A stretch of 45,187 nt of DNA, taken from positions 689,696 through 734,882 of the forward strand of contig NZ_LT797701.1 in the NCBI RefSeq assembly GCF_900009135.1, given 5' to 3'. Shown here one piece after another: positions 17,416 through 24,910 of the stretch. The number at the start of each line of letters is the position of its first letter. Position 1 is the first letter of the stretch. A program made the position numbers and the translations under genes. The notes beneath the pieces were generated by a model that was given only the letters and a program-made list of their open reading frames with translations, was not told where the DNA came from and did not search any database. The DNA is from Planktothrix sp. PCC 11201 (lineage in GTDB: Bacteria; Cyanobacteriota; Cyanobacteriia; Cyanobacteriales; Microcoleaceae).

Positions 17416-17568
17416 TTAACTATCTTCCCAATCGGAAGGCCACTTCAAAGTCCAGACTGGGGGGATATCGGTAGAAGTAGAATCACCACTTTCTGTGTCT
17501 TGCTCTGCCAAGAAACGAGCAAAGAAGGGGACGGCTAAGTCGGTCGATACTTTGATATTTTTAGACAT
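17416..17568 (-). CDS. mdnA: Microviridin precursor peptide 2 (core TLKWPSDWEDS)
   Basis: A 50-residue graspetide precursor. The leader contains PFFARFL (residues 14-20), the helix known to bind the ATP-grasp ligases, followed by an AEQ...ESGDS spacer. The C-terminal core T40-L-K42-W-P-S45-D46-W-E48-D49-S has the family pattern TxKxPSDx(E/D)(E/D). Expected links are ester bonds from T40 and S45 to the acidic residues and an amide from K42. Trp43 replaces the usual Tyr, and the peptide ends in Asp-Ser rather than Glu-aromatic, so the product should differ from common microviridins. The start ATG gives the same MSKN leader start as precursor 1. It has its own promoter and terminator. Its N-terminal cut site cannot be read from the sequence. 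Confidence 0.9.
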   Translation of the reverse strand: MSKNIKVSTDLAVPFFARFLAEQDTESGDSTSTDIPPVWTLKWPSDWEDS

Positions 17569-17601
17569 AGTAGTTTACTTTTCAGAAAGCTAATTGCTGG
17601 G

Positions 17602-17631
17602 ATTATATCACTAATCAACCCGATATCGCAA
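17602..17631 (-). promoter_or_regulatory. Promoter of precursor 2
   Basis: On the minus strand TTGCGA (17631-17626), 18 nt, TATAAT (17607-17602), about 33 nt before the ATG. The spacer shares TATC..GTT..TTAGT with the promoter of precursor 1. Confidence 0.65.
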
Positions 17632-17679
17632 GTCTCAATCAATTGTAAGTGCTTGTGCAAAATAAATTACCTAGTTGGG

Positions 17680-17703
17680 AGAGGGAACAGGGAACAGGGA
17701 ATT
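17680..17703. repeat. AGGGAACAG tandem repeat between the two precursors
   Basis: Nearly three copies of GGGAACAG between precursor cassettes, matching the repeat at 14713-14728. It may mark the junction of the cassette duplication. Confidence 0.5.
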
Positions 17704-17783
17704 AGAAATATGTAAATAATTATGTTTGGGTGCTTATAAGTAGTTTAATATCCAATGTTAAAAAAGTTAAGCCATCAAATAGG

Positions 17784-17816
17784 GAGTAGCTTTCAGTTAT
17801 TAAATAACTGCTACTC
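17784..17816 (-). terminator. Hairpin after the first microviridin precursor
   Basis: GAGTAGC/GCTACTC outer stem and CAGTTATT/AATAACTG inner stem, homologous to the terminator at 17348-17384. The following sequence is CCTATTTG rather than a long T-run, so termination may be partial, or it may mainly protect the 3' end. Confidence 0.6.
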
Positions 17817-17850
17817 TCTTAAATTGTGGATTAAGATTGCTCTTATCTAT

Positions 17851-17994
17851 TTAAAATTCTTCCCAATCGGAAGGATACTTGCGAGTTTCATAAGGAGCAG
17901 AATTAGAACTTTTAGCTTCCACGGCTTGCTCTGCTAAGAAACGAGCAAAGAAGGGGACGGCTTTGGGCGCAGAGACTTTAACGTTTTTGGACAT
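17851..17994 (-). CDS. mdnA: Microviridin precursor peptide 1 (core TRKYPSDWEEF)
   Basis: A 47-residue graspetide precursor. The leader has AVPFFARFLAEQ (residues 12-23), nearly identical to precursor 2. The core T37-R-K39-Y-P-S42-D43-W-E45-E46-F fits the canonical microviridin pattern. Known chemistry for this family: esters from Thr and Ser to Asp and Glu by the MdnC/MvdD-type ligase, then a Lys-Glu amide by the MdnB/MvdC-type ligase. The Arg at core position 2 recalls microviridin J, a trypsin inhibitor, so similar specificity is plausible but inferred. There is no strong Shine-Dalgarno before the ATG. It lies immediately downstream of the lactam ligase gene but has its own consensus promoter. 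Confidence 0.95.
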   Translation of the reverse strand: MSKNVKVSAPKAVPFFARFLAEQAVEAKSSNSAPYETRKYPSDWEEF

Positions 17995-18029
17995 GAGTTA
18001 AGTTCATTTTGCAATATTGACCTGCGACC

Positions 18030-18059
18030 AAGATACTACTAACTAACAGGATATGTCAA
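18030..18059 (-). promoter_or_regulatory. Strong sigma70-like promoter of precursor 1
   Basis: On the minus strand TTGACA (18059-18054), 18-nt spacer, TATCTT (18035-18030), about 35 nt before the ATG. It would allow the precursor to be made in excess of the modifying enzymes. Confidence 0.7.
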
Positions 18060-18110
18060 GGGAAATCCAGCACAAATGATTAACTTTTATTAAAAAAGTA
18101 TCCTGAATCA

Positions 18111-19103
18111 CTAAGATGGTTTCTGGTTTGTAGGAGTAAGCAGAATTTCAGCGATCGCCGGGGAAATAGGGAAATAGGGAGCAAATAATTCCAACCAGAA
18201 AAACTCGCCAACGGGATTGATTTCTAGGAAAATGTGCCGACCATCGGGAGTGACAATAATATCAATAGCTCCATAGTTTAAGCCGAAATAAGCCGTTAGT
18301 TGCAGTAGTTTTTTCTCGATATCTTCGGGTAAATTATAGGCTTGCCATTTTTCAGTTAAAGCCCTTCCTTCTTTCCGCCAATCATAGGTAGCTCCGTCTA
18401 ATTTTTGAGAGTCAATGGCGGCAGTAAATACCTGTTTTCCCACAATAATTGTCCTTAATTCTAGGGCTTTAGGTACATTTTCTTGAAAAGTCATCGGACA
18501 AAAACTTAGCCCTTCCAAATTCTCTAAATCATCATCAGTCACAGGACTGGTAAACACGACATTTTCTTCTTTATTTTCACCATAAATTGCAAATTGAGAG
18601 AGCATTTTAGTAACAATTCCTTGCTCTTTACAGTCCTGGGCAAATTGTTTGACAGCTTCGGGATTATTTGAGGTCAAAGTACGGGGAATTGATAAACCCA
18701 GTTGTCGGGCAATTTGTAATTGCAGTTGCTTATTATTAGCCCGATCAACGTTAATCATTGGATCAAAATGGAAACCTGGTAGACTAGCAATTAATCCTCG
18801 GACGGTAACACGACATTCTTTGAGAGACGCTTCCCGAAATTGCTGATCCATACTATCAGGAAGTTTGGCGCCATATCTCATGCGCCGATACCAAACAGAG
18901 GAGACTTCACTTAAGTCTAATTTCTGTTCTCCATCGGTAACTATTCCCCCCTCAAAATCACCCGAATAAATATCGAGTTTTACTTCCGTAGGAAAGCGAT
19001 CGGTATCAAAACGAAAGGCTTTTTCACCCTTAGCTTCAATAGCTTTAACAACCAGGGGAATACTTTCATTATCGTTGCTGAAAGTGAAAATTAAAACCGT
19101 CAT
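18111..19103 (-). CDS. mdnB: Microviridin ATP-grasp ligase forming the lactam (MdnB/MvdC type)
   Basis: 330 residues, standard for the family. The N-terminal MTVLIFTFSNDNESIPLVVK, AFRFDTDRFPTEV and WYRRMRYG match the MdnB-type enzymes I remember. ATP-grasp elements include FCPMTFQENV (201-210) and the metal-binding FLEINPVGEFFWLE (292-305). The known role is ATP-dependent formation of the omega-amide between the core Lys and a Glu after the esters are made, with the leader PFFARFL helix bound at the enzyme. It lies 32 nt after the lactone ligase gene and is followed by precursor 1, consistent with an operon GNAT-lactone ligase-lactam ligase. Assignment to the lactam step rests on similarity, especially the FFWLE ending. 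Confidence 0.93.
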   Translation of the reverse strand: MTVLIFTFSNDNESIPLVVKAIEAKGEKAFRFDTDRFPTEVKLDIYSGDFEGGIVTDGEQKLDLSEVSSVWYRRMRYGAKLPDSMDQQFREASLKECRVTVRGLIASLPGFHFDPMINVDRANNKQLQLQIARQLGLSIPRTLTSNNPEAVKQFAQDCKEQGIVTKMLSQFAIYGENKEENVVFTSPVTDDDLENLEGLSFCPMTFQENVPKALELRTIIVGKQVFTAAIDSQKLDGATYDWRKEGRALTEKWQAYNLPEDIEKKLLQLTAYFGLNYGAIDIIVTPDGRHIFLEINPVGEFFWLELFAPYFPISPAIAEILLTPTNQKPS

Positions 19104-19135
19104 AAATCTCCTAAATAATGGTTAAATAGTAAATT

Positions 19136-20110
19136 TTAGGGAATCAGAGTATCGGCGATCGCTTGAGAAATTGGCAAATCTAAATCCCTTTCCAACATTC
19201 CCCATTCGCCACCAGGATTAACTTCTAAAAAAACATAATCTCCCGACGGCGTGAGAATAAAATCAAAAGCTCCAAATAGGAGCCCCAATTGACCCATAAA
19301 AGTTTGAAGACGACGGATTAATTCTTCAGGAAGTTGATGATTTTGCCAAGCACCAACCTCGATACCAGGGGCGCGCCAATCTACGGTAGAATCTTCATAA
19401 ACAGAAGCATTTAACGCCCCCACAAATACCTGACCATTCACATAAATGACTCGCAATTCCTGTTGCTTAGAAATTTGTTCTTGGAAAACCATTGGACAAT
19501 AACGCAATGACTCCGCATCTTGTAAATCTTCCTCTTTAACCAGGCTAGTATAAAGGAAAAAAGAAGTGCTTTCCATACTACGAGAAAGAGCCGTTAATAG
19601 CTTACTCACCATTTTGCCGTTAACTTGTTGAAAAAATTCCCGTGCGGCTTCGGCTTTATTTGTGATCAATGTTTGCGGAATAGTAAAACCTACTTCTGAG
19701 GCTAATCTTAATTGCAGTAGTTTATTACTCGCCGACTCAATTTGTGCTAAATGATCAACCCAATTAGCCTGCCTCAGACTGTCCCAAAAGCCGTTTAAAG
19801 TTGCCTTTGATTCCTTTGCACAAGCCTGTTGGTATTGGGGGTCTAATTCCTGAAAATCAGGCTCCCAGATCCGTCGTAGCCAAACCGCTTGTACCTGTTC
19901 TGTGCTAATAGAATGACCATTATATTCCAGTTGATGATCGCTTTTTGATTTGCCAAAATTGGCAGTTAATTGGACATTGAGGGGAAATTGATCCGTATCA
20001 AAACGAAAGGGTTGCACGCCTTTTTTTAATAGGGCTTCCATGACCCGATCAATAGTAAAAAAATCTCCACTATGAGTAATTAATAAAACAACATCACGAG
20101 ACAAAGACAT
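19136..20110 (-). CDS. mdnC: Microviridin ATP-grasp ligase forming the lactones (MdnC/MvdD type)
   Basis: 324 residues. DVVLLITHSGDFFTIDRV, PFRFDTDQFPLNV and AVWLRRIWEPD at the N terminus, YCPMVFQEQI (204-213) and FLEVNPGGEWGMLERDL (294-310) match MdnC-type enzymes. It should activate Asp and Glu carboxylates of the core with ATP and esterify them with Thr and Ser, the first macrocyclisation step. It is about a third identical by eye to the lactam ligase, from which it differs in the EWGMLER tail. With two cores to process (Trp or Tyr after Lys) it must accept both precursors. It lies 71 nt after the acetyltransferase gene, on the same strand. Confidence 0.93.
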   Translation of the reverse strand: MSLSRDVVLLITHSGDFFTIDRVMEALLKKGVQPFRFDTDQFPLNVQLTANFGKSKSDHQLEYNGHSISTEQVQAVWLRRIWEPDFQELDPQYQQACAKESKATLNGFWDSLRQANWVDHLAQIESASNKLLQLRLASEVGFTIPQTLITNKAEAAREFFQQVNGKMVSKLLTALSRSMESTSFFLYTSLVKEEDLQDAESLRYCPMVFQEQISKQQELRVIYVNGQVFVGALNASVYEDSTVDWRAPGIEVGAWQNHQLPEELIRRLQTFMGQLGLLFGAFDFILTPSGDYVFLEVNPGGEWGMLERDLDLPISQAIADTLIP

Positions 20111-20181
20111 AGAACTATTTTCTCCGTAATTTAGCTTTTGAGTTTTGCGTAAAGAATAGCTTTAAAAGGGAAAATTTTAAA

Positions 20182-20721
20182 CTAAGAAGAACGCGATAAT
20201 TCCCAAACTAATACTTGACCATTGGCTCGGGTTTGTGTGTGCTGCATTCCGATTTTTTCTAGCAATCTTTGGGAACCAATATTATCAGCATCGCAGCCAG
20301 CCGTCACTTTTTCCACAGAAGGTTGAGAAAATGCCCAGTCTAACACTGCTTTTGTCGCTTCAGATCCGTATCCCCGTCGTCGATAGGAGGGAGCGATTTG
20401 ATAGCCAATTTCCAGTGATCCTGTGGGGGAACCTGTGGGATCGGGGATATCTGGAATAATTTTAAGCATAACGTGACCAATTAGGGTATTTTCTGCTTGT
20501 TGAATCACTAAATTTCCCCATCCCCATTCTCCTTGCAATGGACTTTTGTTCAGTATATTGGCAATTTCTGGCAAGTTATCATAAAATTCTTGATCAATCC
20601 AGTTAGGTACAACTGTAACGTCCAGAACTTTTCCTAATTCAGTATCGCCAATCATTGCCGCTTGTACAATTGGCAATTTAAAAGGCACTAAACGTAATCG
20701 TTTGGTAACAAGATCACCCAT
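20182..20721 (-). CDS. mdnD: GNAT N-acetyltransferase (MdnD/MvdB type)
   Basis: 179 residues from ATG 20721 (MGDLVTKRLRLVPF). The frame stays open upstream to 20913, but that stretch includes a dispersed palindromic repeat (20761-20815) and is not conserved-looking protein. GNAT fold: the RRRGYGSEA acetyl-CoA loop (residues 114-122), SLEIGYQIAPSY before it, and CDADNIGSQRLLEKIGM near the C terminus. In microviridin pathways this enzyme N-acetylates the tricyclic peptide after leader removal. It sits between an ABC transporter and the two ligases, as expected for the pathway. Confidence 0.88.
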   Translation of the reverse strand: MGDLVTKRLRLVPFKLPIVQAAMIGDTELGKVLDVTVVPNWIDQEFYDNLPEIANILNKSPLQGEWGWGNLVIQQAENTLIGHVMLKIIPDIPDPTGSPTGSLEIGYQIAPSYRRRGYGSEATKAVLDWAFSQPSVEKVTAGCDADNIGSQRLLEKIGMQHTQTRANGQVLVWELSRSS

Positions 20722-20760
20722 GTTATATAGTAATTCTAAATGATTGGTGATAAAAACCTG

Positions 20761-20815
20761 TAGGGGTTTGGTCTCCAAACCCAGGCGCAAAGAGGGTTGG
20801 GAAACCCAACCCCTA
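20761..20815. repeat. Intergenic palindromic repeat upstream of the acetyltransferase gene
   Basis: TAGGGGTTTGG... and ...CCCAACCCCTA arms with an internal GAGGGTTGGG. It is the inverse-orientation relative of the repeat at 5958-6012. It lies in the leader between the ABC transporter stop and the mdnD start, where it could form an RNA hairpin. Confidence 0.65.
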
Positions 20816-20857
20816 CGATAGAACATTACAACATACAGGGAATTATTATCTGGAAGT

Positions 20858-22651
20858 TTAAGATTTTTTAATAAAATTGATCGCCGCGAATTTTTGCTGT
20901 TGGTAGTCCTCAACGGTCAAAAGTTGCCAACGAGAATTTTCTGCAAGTTCTAGTACCCATTGATGATAATTAAATAGACTTTCCCGATGTCCTACACTGA
21001 TAAAAGTTGTCTGGGTTTGCTTTAATTGTTGATACAAACTTTCTTCATTAATTAAATCTAAAGCACTGGTGGCTTCATCTAATATGGTGAAACTGGGACG
21101 GGTAACTAACATTCGGGCAAAGGCTAGTCGCTGTTGTTCTCCCAATGATAAAATATTTTCCCAATTTACTTCTTTATCAAAAACATTAGTTTGAGTTAAT
21201 AAATGTTGCAGGTTGACTTTTTCTAGGATTTTTTCAAGTTCTCGATCAGTAATTTGATCAGTGGTATGGGGATAAAGGAGTTGGTCACGCAGAGTGCCCA
21301 AAATAATATAAGGACGCTGGGGCAAAAATAGCATTTCTTCGAGAGCAGGACGCACTAAACGCCCGGTTCCCGCATTCCATAAACCGGCGATCGCCCGCAG
21401 CAAAGAACTTTTACCACGACCACTAGGGCCAACAATTAATAAACCTTTTCCCGATGGAACTGATAGGGATAAATTTTCAACAATTACTTTCTCATAATCT
21501 GGGGTTTGTAGAGTAAAATTCTCAAAGGCTAAACGGTTGTCTTCTACTGTTGTAATCCTAGCGAGGTTTTTGGGTTCTAGGGTGACTCTTTTTAAGCCAT
21601 CAGAAAAGGAGGCTAAACGCTCAATATAATTAGATAATTTTGCTGACGTTCCCCACTCACTTACCAATTGTCCCAAGGAATTAGAAAAGAGAAAACAGCA
21701 CAAACTGGCTTGACTAATTTCTCCAAAATCAATTTTATCTTGAATGAACATTGGTGTCAGAATAAACATCGAAAAAACACTAATCGCAGACTGATAACCA
21801 CGATTAAAAAGATCCTGAAATCTCTCCCAATTGATTCTTTCTTCCGCATTCTTGAGAATATTATTAAATCTGCGTTCGATGATTTTTTCTTCCTGTTCCT
21901 CTCCTCGGAAAAAAGCAATGGATTCCGCATGAGATCGGACATGGGTTAGGGCATAATTATATTCAGCTTTAGAGTTAAGTTCCGCCTGATTAATCTTATT
22001 TAACTGTTGGGTTAAATACACCGCAATAAAGTTACCAGCAATGGTATAGATAACTAGATAAATGGTAATCTCTTGGGAAATTGTCCAAAGAATAACCAGA
22101 AAAGTGATCATTTGCAGACTCTTTTCTAATAAGGTTGTTAAAAACCTCAAGGTTATGGTGGTAATCGGTTCAATTTCTTGGGATAAACGTTGGTCAGGAT
22201 TTTCTAAACCCGATGTAAAATTAATTTTATAATAGGCGCGATCGCTCAAATATTGTTTTAAGGTGTTACTACTGAGCCACTTATACCAATCAAGAGCAAC
22301 TTTTTTTCTCACAAATTGAGCCAAGGCGACTAAACAGGTGATCAGCACAATCAAAAAGCTAGATAGCCAGAGAGTATCAAGATACTTAGAAAGGTCTCTT
22401 TGTTCAATAACAATATCTAGGACATGGCGATTCCAGAAGCTGGCAAAAGCATCAACACTCACTAGCAAAATTATGCTTAAAACCATTAGAAACAGCATCC
22501 CCCAGGAACAAATCACATCGGAAAATGCCCGTCCATTTAACTCTGTGGGATACCAGTAAGGTTGAGCAATAATTTTAAGATCTTGCAAAAATCGAGTCAA
22601 AGATGAAAGGGGATTAGTGATGGTTTGGTCAGGGGGAACTTGAGTTTGCAT
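20858..22651 (-). CDS. mdnE: ABC transporter, fused membrane and ATPase domains (MdnE-like)
   Basis: 597 residues of the ABC_membrane_2 (SbmA/ABCD-like) class. The membrane domain (about 40-340) holds at least four clear hydrophobic segments, with the family signature NPDQRLSQEIEPIT (151-164). The ATPase domain has Walker A GPSGRGKSS (408-416), signature LSLGEQQRLAFAR (501-513; the second Gly of LSGGQ is not kept), Walker B FTILDEATSALD (521-532) and H-loop SVGHR (His555). It probably exports mature microviridin. It is closely similar to the transporter at 24911-26950, and which one serves which product is not shown by sequence. Position next to mdnD favours this one for microviridin. Confidence 0.88.
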   Translation of the reverse strand: MQTQVPPDQTITNPLSSLTRFLQDLKIIAQPYWYPTELNGRAFSDVICSWGMLFLMVLSIILLVSVDAFASFWNRHVLDIVIEQRDLSKYLDTLWLSSFLIVLITCLVALAQFVRKKVALDWYKWLSSNTLKQYLSDRAYYKINFTSGLENPDQRLSQEIEPITTITLRFLTTLLEKSLQMITFLVILWTISQEITIYLVIYTIAGNFIAVYLTQQLNKINQAELNSKAEYNYALTHVRSHAESIAFFRGEEQEEKIIERRFNNILKNAEERINWERFQDLFNRGYQSAISVFSMFILTPMFIQDKIDFGEISQASLCCFLFSNSLGQLVSEWGTSAKLSNYIERLASFSDGLKRVTLEPKNLARITTVEDNRLAFENFTLQTPDYEKVIVENLSLSVPSGKGLLIVGPSGRGKSSLLRAIAGLWNAGTGRLVRPALEEMLFLPQRPYIILGTLRDQLLYPHTTDQITDRELEKILEKVNLQHLLTQTNVFDKEVNWENILSLGEQQRLAFARMLVTRPSFTILDEATSALDLINEESLYQQLKQTQTTFISVGHRESLFNYHQWVLELAENSRWQLLTVEDYQQQKFAAINFIKKS

Positions 22652-22703
22652 ATCCTAAAAAACTGGTAATTATTGACACCGGATAAGTTATAAATTATTT
22701 AAC

Positions 22704-23492
22704 TTAACTAACTCCAAATGGTTTCTTTGCTGCTACCAATAAATAAGTTATTGCTGAAGAACTTAATAAACGATCTATAGCAGTAATATTAGCATTATAG
22801 GTGGCTTCGTCCATCTTTTCTGCTTGAAATTCTTCTCCCAGCCAAGATTTTAGATGTCGAAAATGTTTGAACCAACATTCCTCCGTCGCCTCCACGAATT
22901 GTAACTGTTGAAATCCTAACTGTTGGTAAAGATTTTGATATTCGGCAATATTTTTAACCGTATTAGCTTGGGGAACAGTCCAATCACCTAAATATTCGGT
23001 CGTGGCAAAACTCATATCTGAGAGAATTAAATTTCCCCCCGGTTTCAACACCCGCCAAGCCTCTTTTAGAAACTTTTCTCTGGTATTAAAATAGAAAGCT
23101 GCTTCTACACAAATAATAGTATCAAAAAAATTATCCTCAAATTCCATATTGACCGCATCCATCAACAGGAATTTGCAGTCAGGAGCGTTTAAAATACTTC
23201 TTTCAATTTGTGCAGGGGAAATATTAATTCCCACAATTGCCGCCGAGGAATAATACTTGAGGAGGTAACTGGTTGTTGCGCCCAAACCGGAGCCAACATC
23301 AAGAATATTTCCCTGCTTTTCAGGAATAAATTCTAAAAGTTTTTCCATCAAATTAAAACAAGATTCCTGTTGATTTTGGGTATCTGATTGCCAGTAACCC
23401 ACATTAAAAAACTCTTTTTGACCGTAGAATTCCCGAGTTGAAGGATTGAGAATTAAACTATCAAATTTACTAATCCATTCATTTTTATCCAT
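22704..23492 (-). CDS. Class I SAM-dependent methyltransferase
   Basis: 262 residues. Motif I ILDVGSGLGATT (63-74), then VGINISPAQIERS (acidic-loop region), the motif II region DNFFDTIICVEAAFYF, and LKEAWRVLKPGGNLILSDM (motif III) are intact. The overall pattern resembles small-molecule O- or N-methyltransferases of natural-product clusters. It lies between the M49-like gene and the second ABC transporter, all on one strand with short gaps, so it probably acts on the microviridin or, if the regulon is shared, on the NRPS peptide (for example O-methylation of Tyr or a carboxylate). The target is unknown; microviridin clusters I recall do not need it. Confidence 0.85.
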   Translation of the reverse strand: MDKNEWISKFDSLILNPSTREFYGQKEFFNVGYWQSDTQNQQESCFNLMEKLLEFIPEKQGNILDVGSGLGATTSYLLKYYSSAAIVGINISPAQIERSILNAPDCKFLLMDAVNMEFEDNFFDTIICVEAAFYFNTREKFLKEAWRVLKPGGNLILSDMSFATTEYLGDWTVPQANTVKNIAEYQNLYQQLGFQQLQFVEATEECWFKHFRHLKSWLGEEFQAEKMDEATYNANITAIDRLLSSSAITYLLVAAKKPFGVS

Positions 23493-23565
23493 TTTTAATC
23501 TCCGGTTTTGATCTTTGATTGATCTGCAAGGCTTTTTTCTACCCTACAATTATGTCATCAGTATG

Positions 23566-24735
23566 CTACTGTAACTGTCTCCATATTCCCTGACAACGTT
23601 CCACAATTAGTCCTTGAAAAACTGACAAAGTTGCTGGGTGAATGTCTATTTTGTACAGCGAGAAAATACCTGTAGGACTTTTCATGTTTAACTCCCTGCG
23701 AGTAATAGATAATGCTTGCGCTCGATGGAGTTCCACCGCTTGTAATAAACCAGGATAACTCAAATTACGCAGAGCTAATTGACCATTTTTAGTAATATAA
23801 ATAGCATCATTTTGAAAAAGATACTCTAAGCTGATCAAACTAGCATGAACATCCGTATCTTTTTCCACGCCGCCTAAACGGTGAGCATCTAAACCAAAGC
23901 GAATACAGAAATTAACCGCTACCAACTTCCCAGCTTCTTCAGCAGGTAAAGTACAAGCGGCAAACTCAAATCCGAGACTATCCGATCGCCATTCTTCAAC
24001 ACCCGCATAGGTATAATTTTGAAAAAGGTTCTGGTTTGCCTTGAAATCAAATCCTAAACCGCTTGCATGGCCAGCTTCATGTACTTGAGTGTCCATGTGG
24101 CGATAGCGTTCACTATTGATTTCATCTTCTAAGGGGCCCAATAATAAATTAGCAGTTTCCGGTTCAAAAATTGTTTGGATACATTCATAGCTGGAACCTA
24201 AAAAACGTCGTCGCTGTTCACTGGTGTTGTTTAATGCCGGGCCGTCAATACTGTTAGGAAAGGGCCAGCCATTGGGAACAATGAAGGCTTCACCTTTTTC
24301 TCCACTGAGATGACCACAACTGGCAATTTCGCTAAAGGAAAGGTTTCTGGGAACAGGTTGACCCAAAGTGCCAAATTTTTCCCGACTGAGATTTTCTAAT
24401 TGTTCAATAGAGGGTTGAGAATTATCGTATATTTTCCCAGAAATCGCACTTAAAGTTACCTGACTCTGGCATTGTCTATTAATTTTATAAGGGGCAATAA
24501 TTAAGAAATAACCATTTTTACCAATAAAATCCATATTGATAAAATCTTCAGCCAAAATACTCCAGTCGTTATTTTCTAAAGCATCTGCTGTTTTTAGTAG
24601 CCATTCGGGGGGAAGTTCACAAAATTTTTTTGCCTGTTGACGCAGTTTTTGAGCGGCAATAGTAATTTCATTTTGCTGGATATCTTGAACTACTTGTTTG
24701 ATTAAATCTGGTTCGTCTACGAGGGCTATTGTCAT
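23566..24735 (-). CDS. Zinc-metallopeptidase-like protein resembling family M49, in the microviridin cluster
   Basis: 389 residues. H219-E-A-G-H223 followed by ASGLGF is a zinc-binding HExxH, and VEEWRSDSLGFEFA (246-259) supplies the third ligand Glu (247 or 248). These pieces strongly recall dipeptidyl peptidase III (M49): HExxGH followed by SG, then EExRxE with a VGLY-like tail. Here the first motif is one residue shorter, the ordinary HExxH, and its distance to the EE motif is about 24 residues, much shorter than in DPP III. No signal peptide is seen, so it is likely cytoplasmic. It lies between an ABC transporter and a methyltransferase, in line with the RiPP genes. A role in leader removal or final trimming is attractive but inferred. 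The family name is not certain. Confidence 0.7.
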   Translation of the reverse strand: MTIALVDEPDLIKQVVQDIQQNEITIAAQKLRQQAKKFCELPPEWLLKTADALENNDWSILAEDFINMDFIGKNGYFLIIAPYKINRQCQSQVTLSAISGKIYDNSQPSIEQLENLSREKFGTLGQPVPRNLSFSEIASCGHLSGEKGEAFIVPNGWPFPNSIDGPALNNTSEQRRRFLGSSYECIQTIFEPETANLLLGPLEDEINSERYRHMDTQVHEAGHASGLGFDFKANQNLFQNYTYAGVEEWRSDSLGFEFAACTLPAEEAGKLVAVNFCIRFGLDAHRLGGVEKDTDVHASLISLEYLFQNDAIYITKNGQLALRNLSYPGLLQAVELHRAQALSITRRELNMKSPTGIFSLYKIDIHPATLSVFQGLIVERCQGIWRQLQ

Positions 24736-24796
24736 TTTTCATCCATCCTGAATTTATGCAAAATTTAATATTTTTATTGTCTAAAGAATAATATTA

Positions 24797-24820
24797 GAGG
24801 CGAGGTGCGCCTTGCCCCTA
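24797..24820. repeat. Short inverted repeat GAGGCGAGGTGCGCCTTGCC
   Basis: GGCGAGG/GGTGCGCCTTGCC-type palindrome in the 175-nt gap between the ABC transporter and the M49-like gene. It looks like another dispersed cyanobacterial repeat and may shape the operon mRNA. Confidence 0.45.
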
Positions 24821-24910
24821 CACAGAAATCCCGATATTTTTTAAGATTAGTAATCTTGCTCATGATTTTTTTGCAATCCATTTAGATTTGCTATATATTC
24901 TGATTGATCG

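Noticed and set aside
17755-17937. Plus-strand frame of 60 codons
   Set aside because: Antisense to microviridin precursor 1 and its hairpin; the minus-strand precursor explains the region completely.
20722-20913. Longer N terminus of the acetyltransferase
   Set aside because: It would translate the dispersed palindrome and overlap the transporter gene; the GNAT fold begins at MGDLVTKRLRL.
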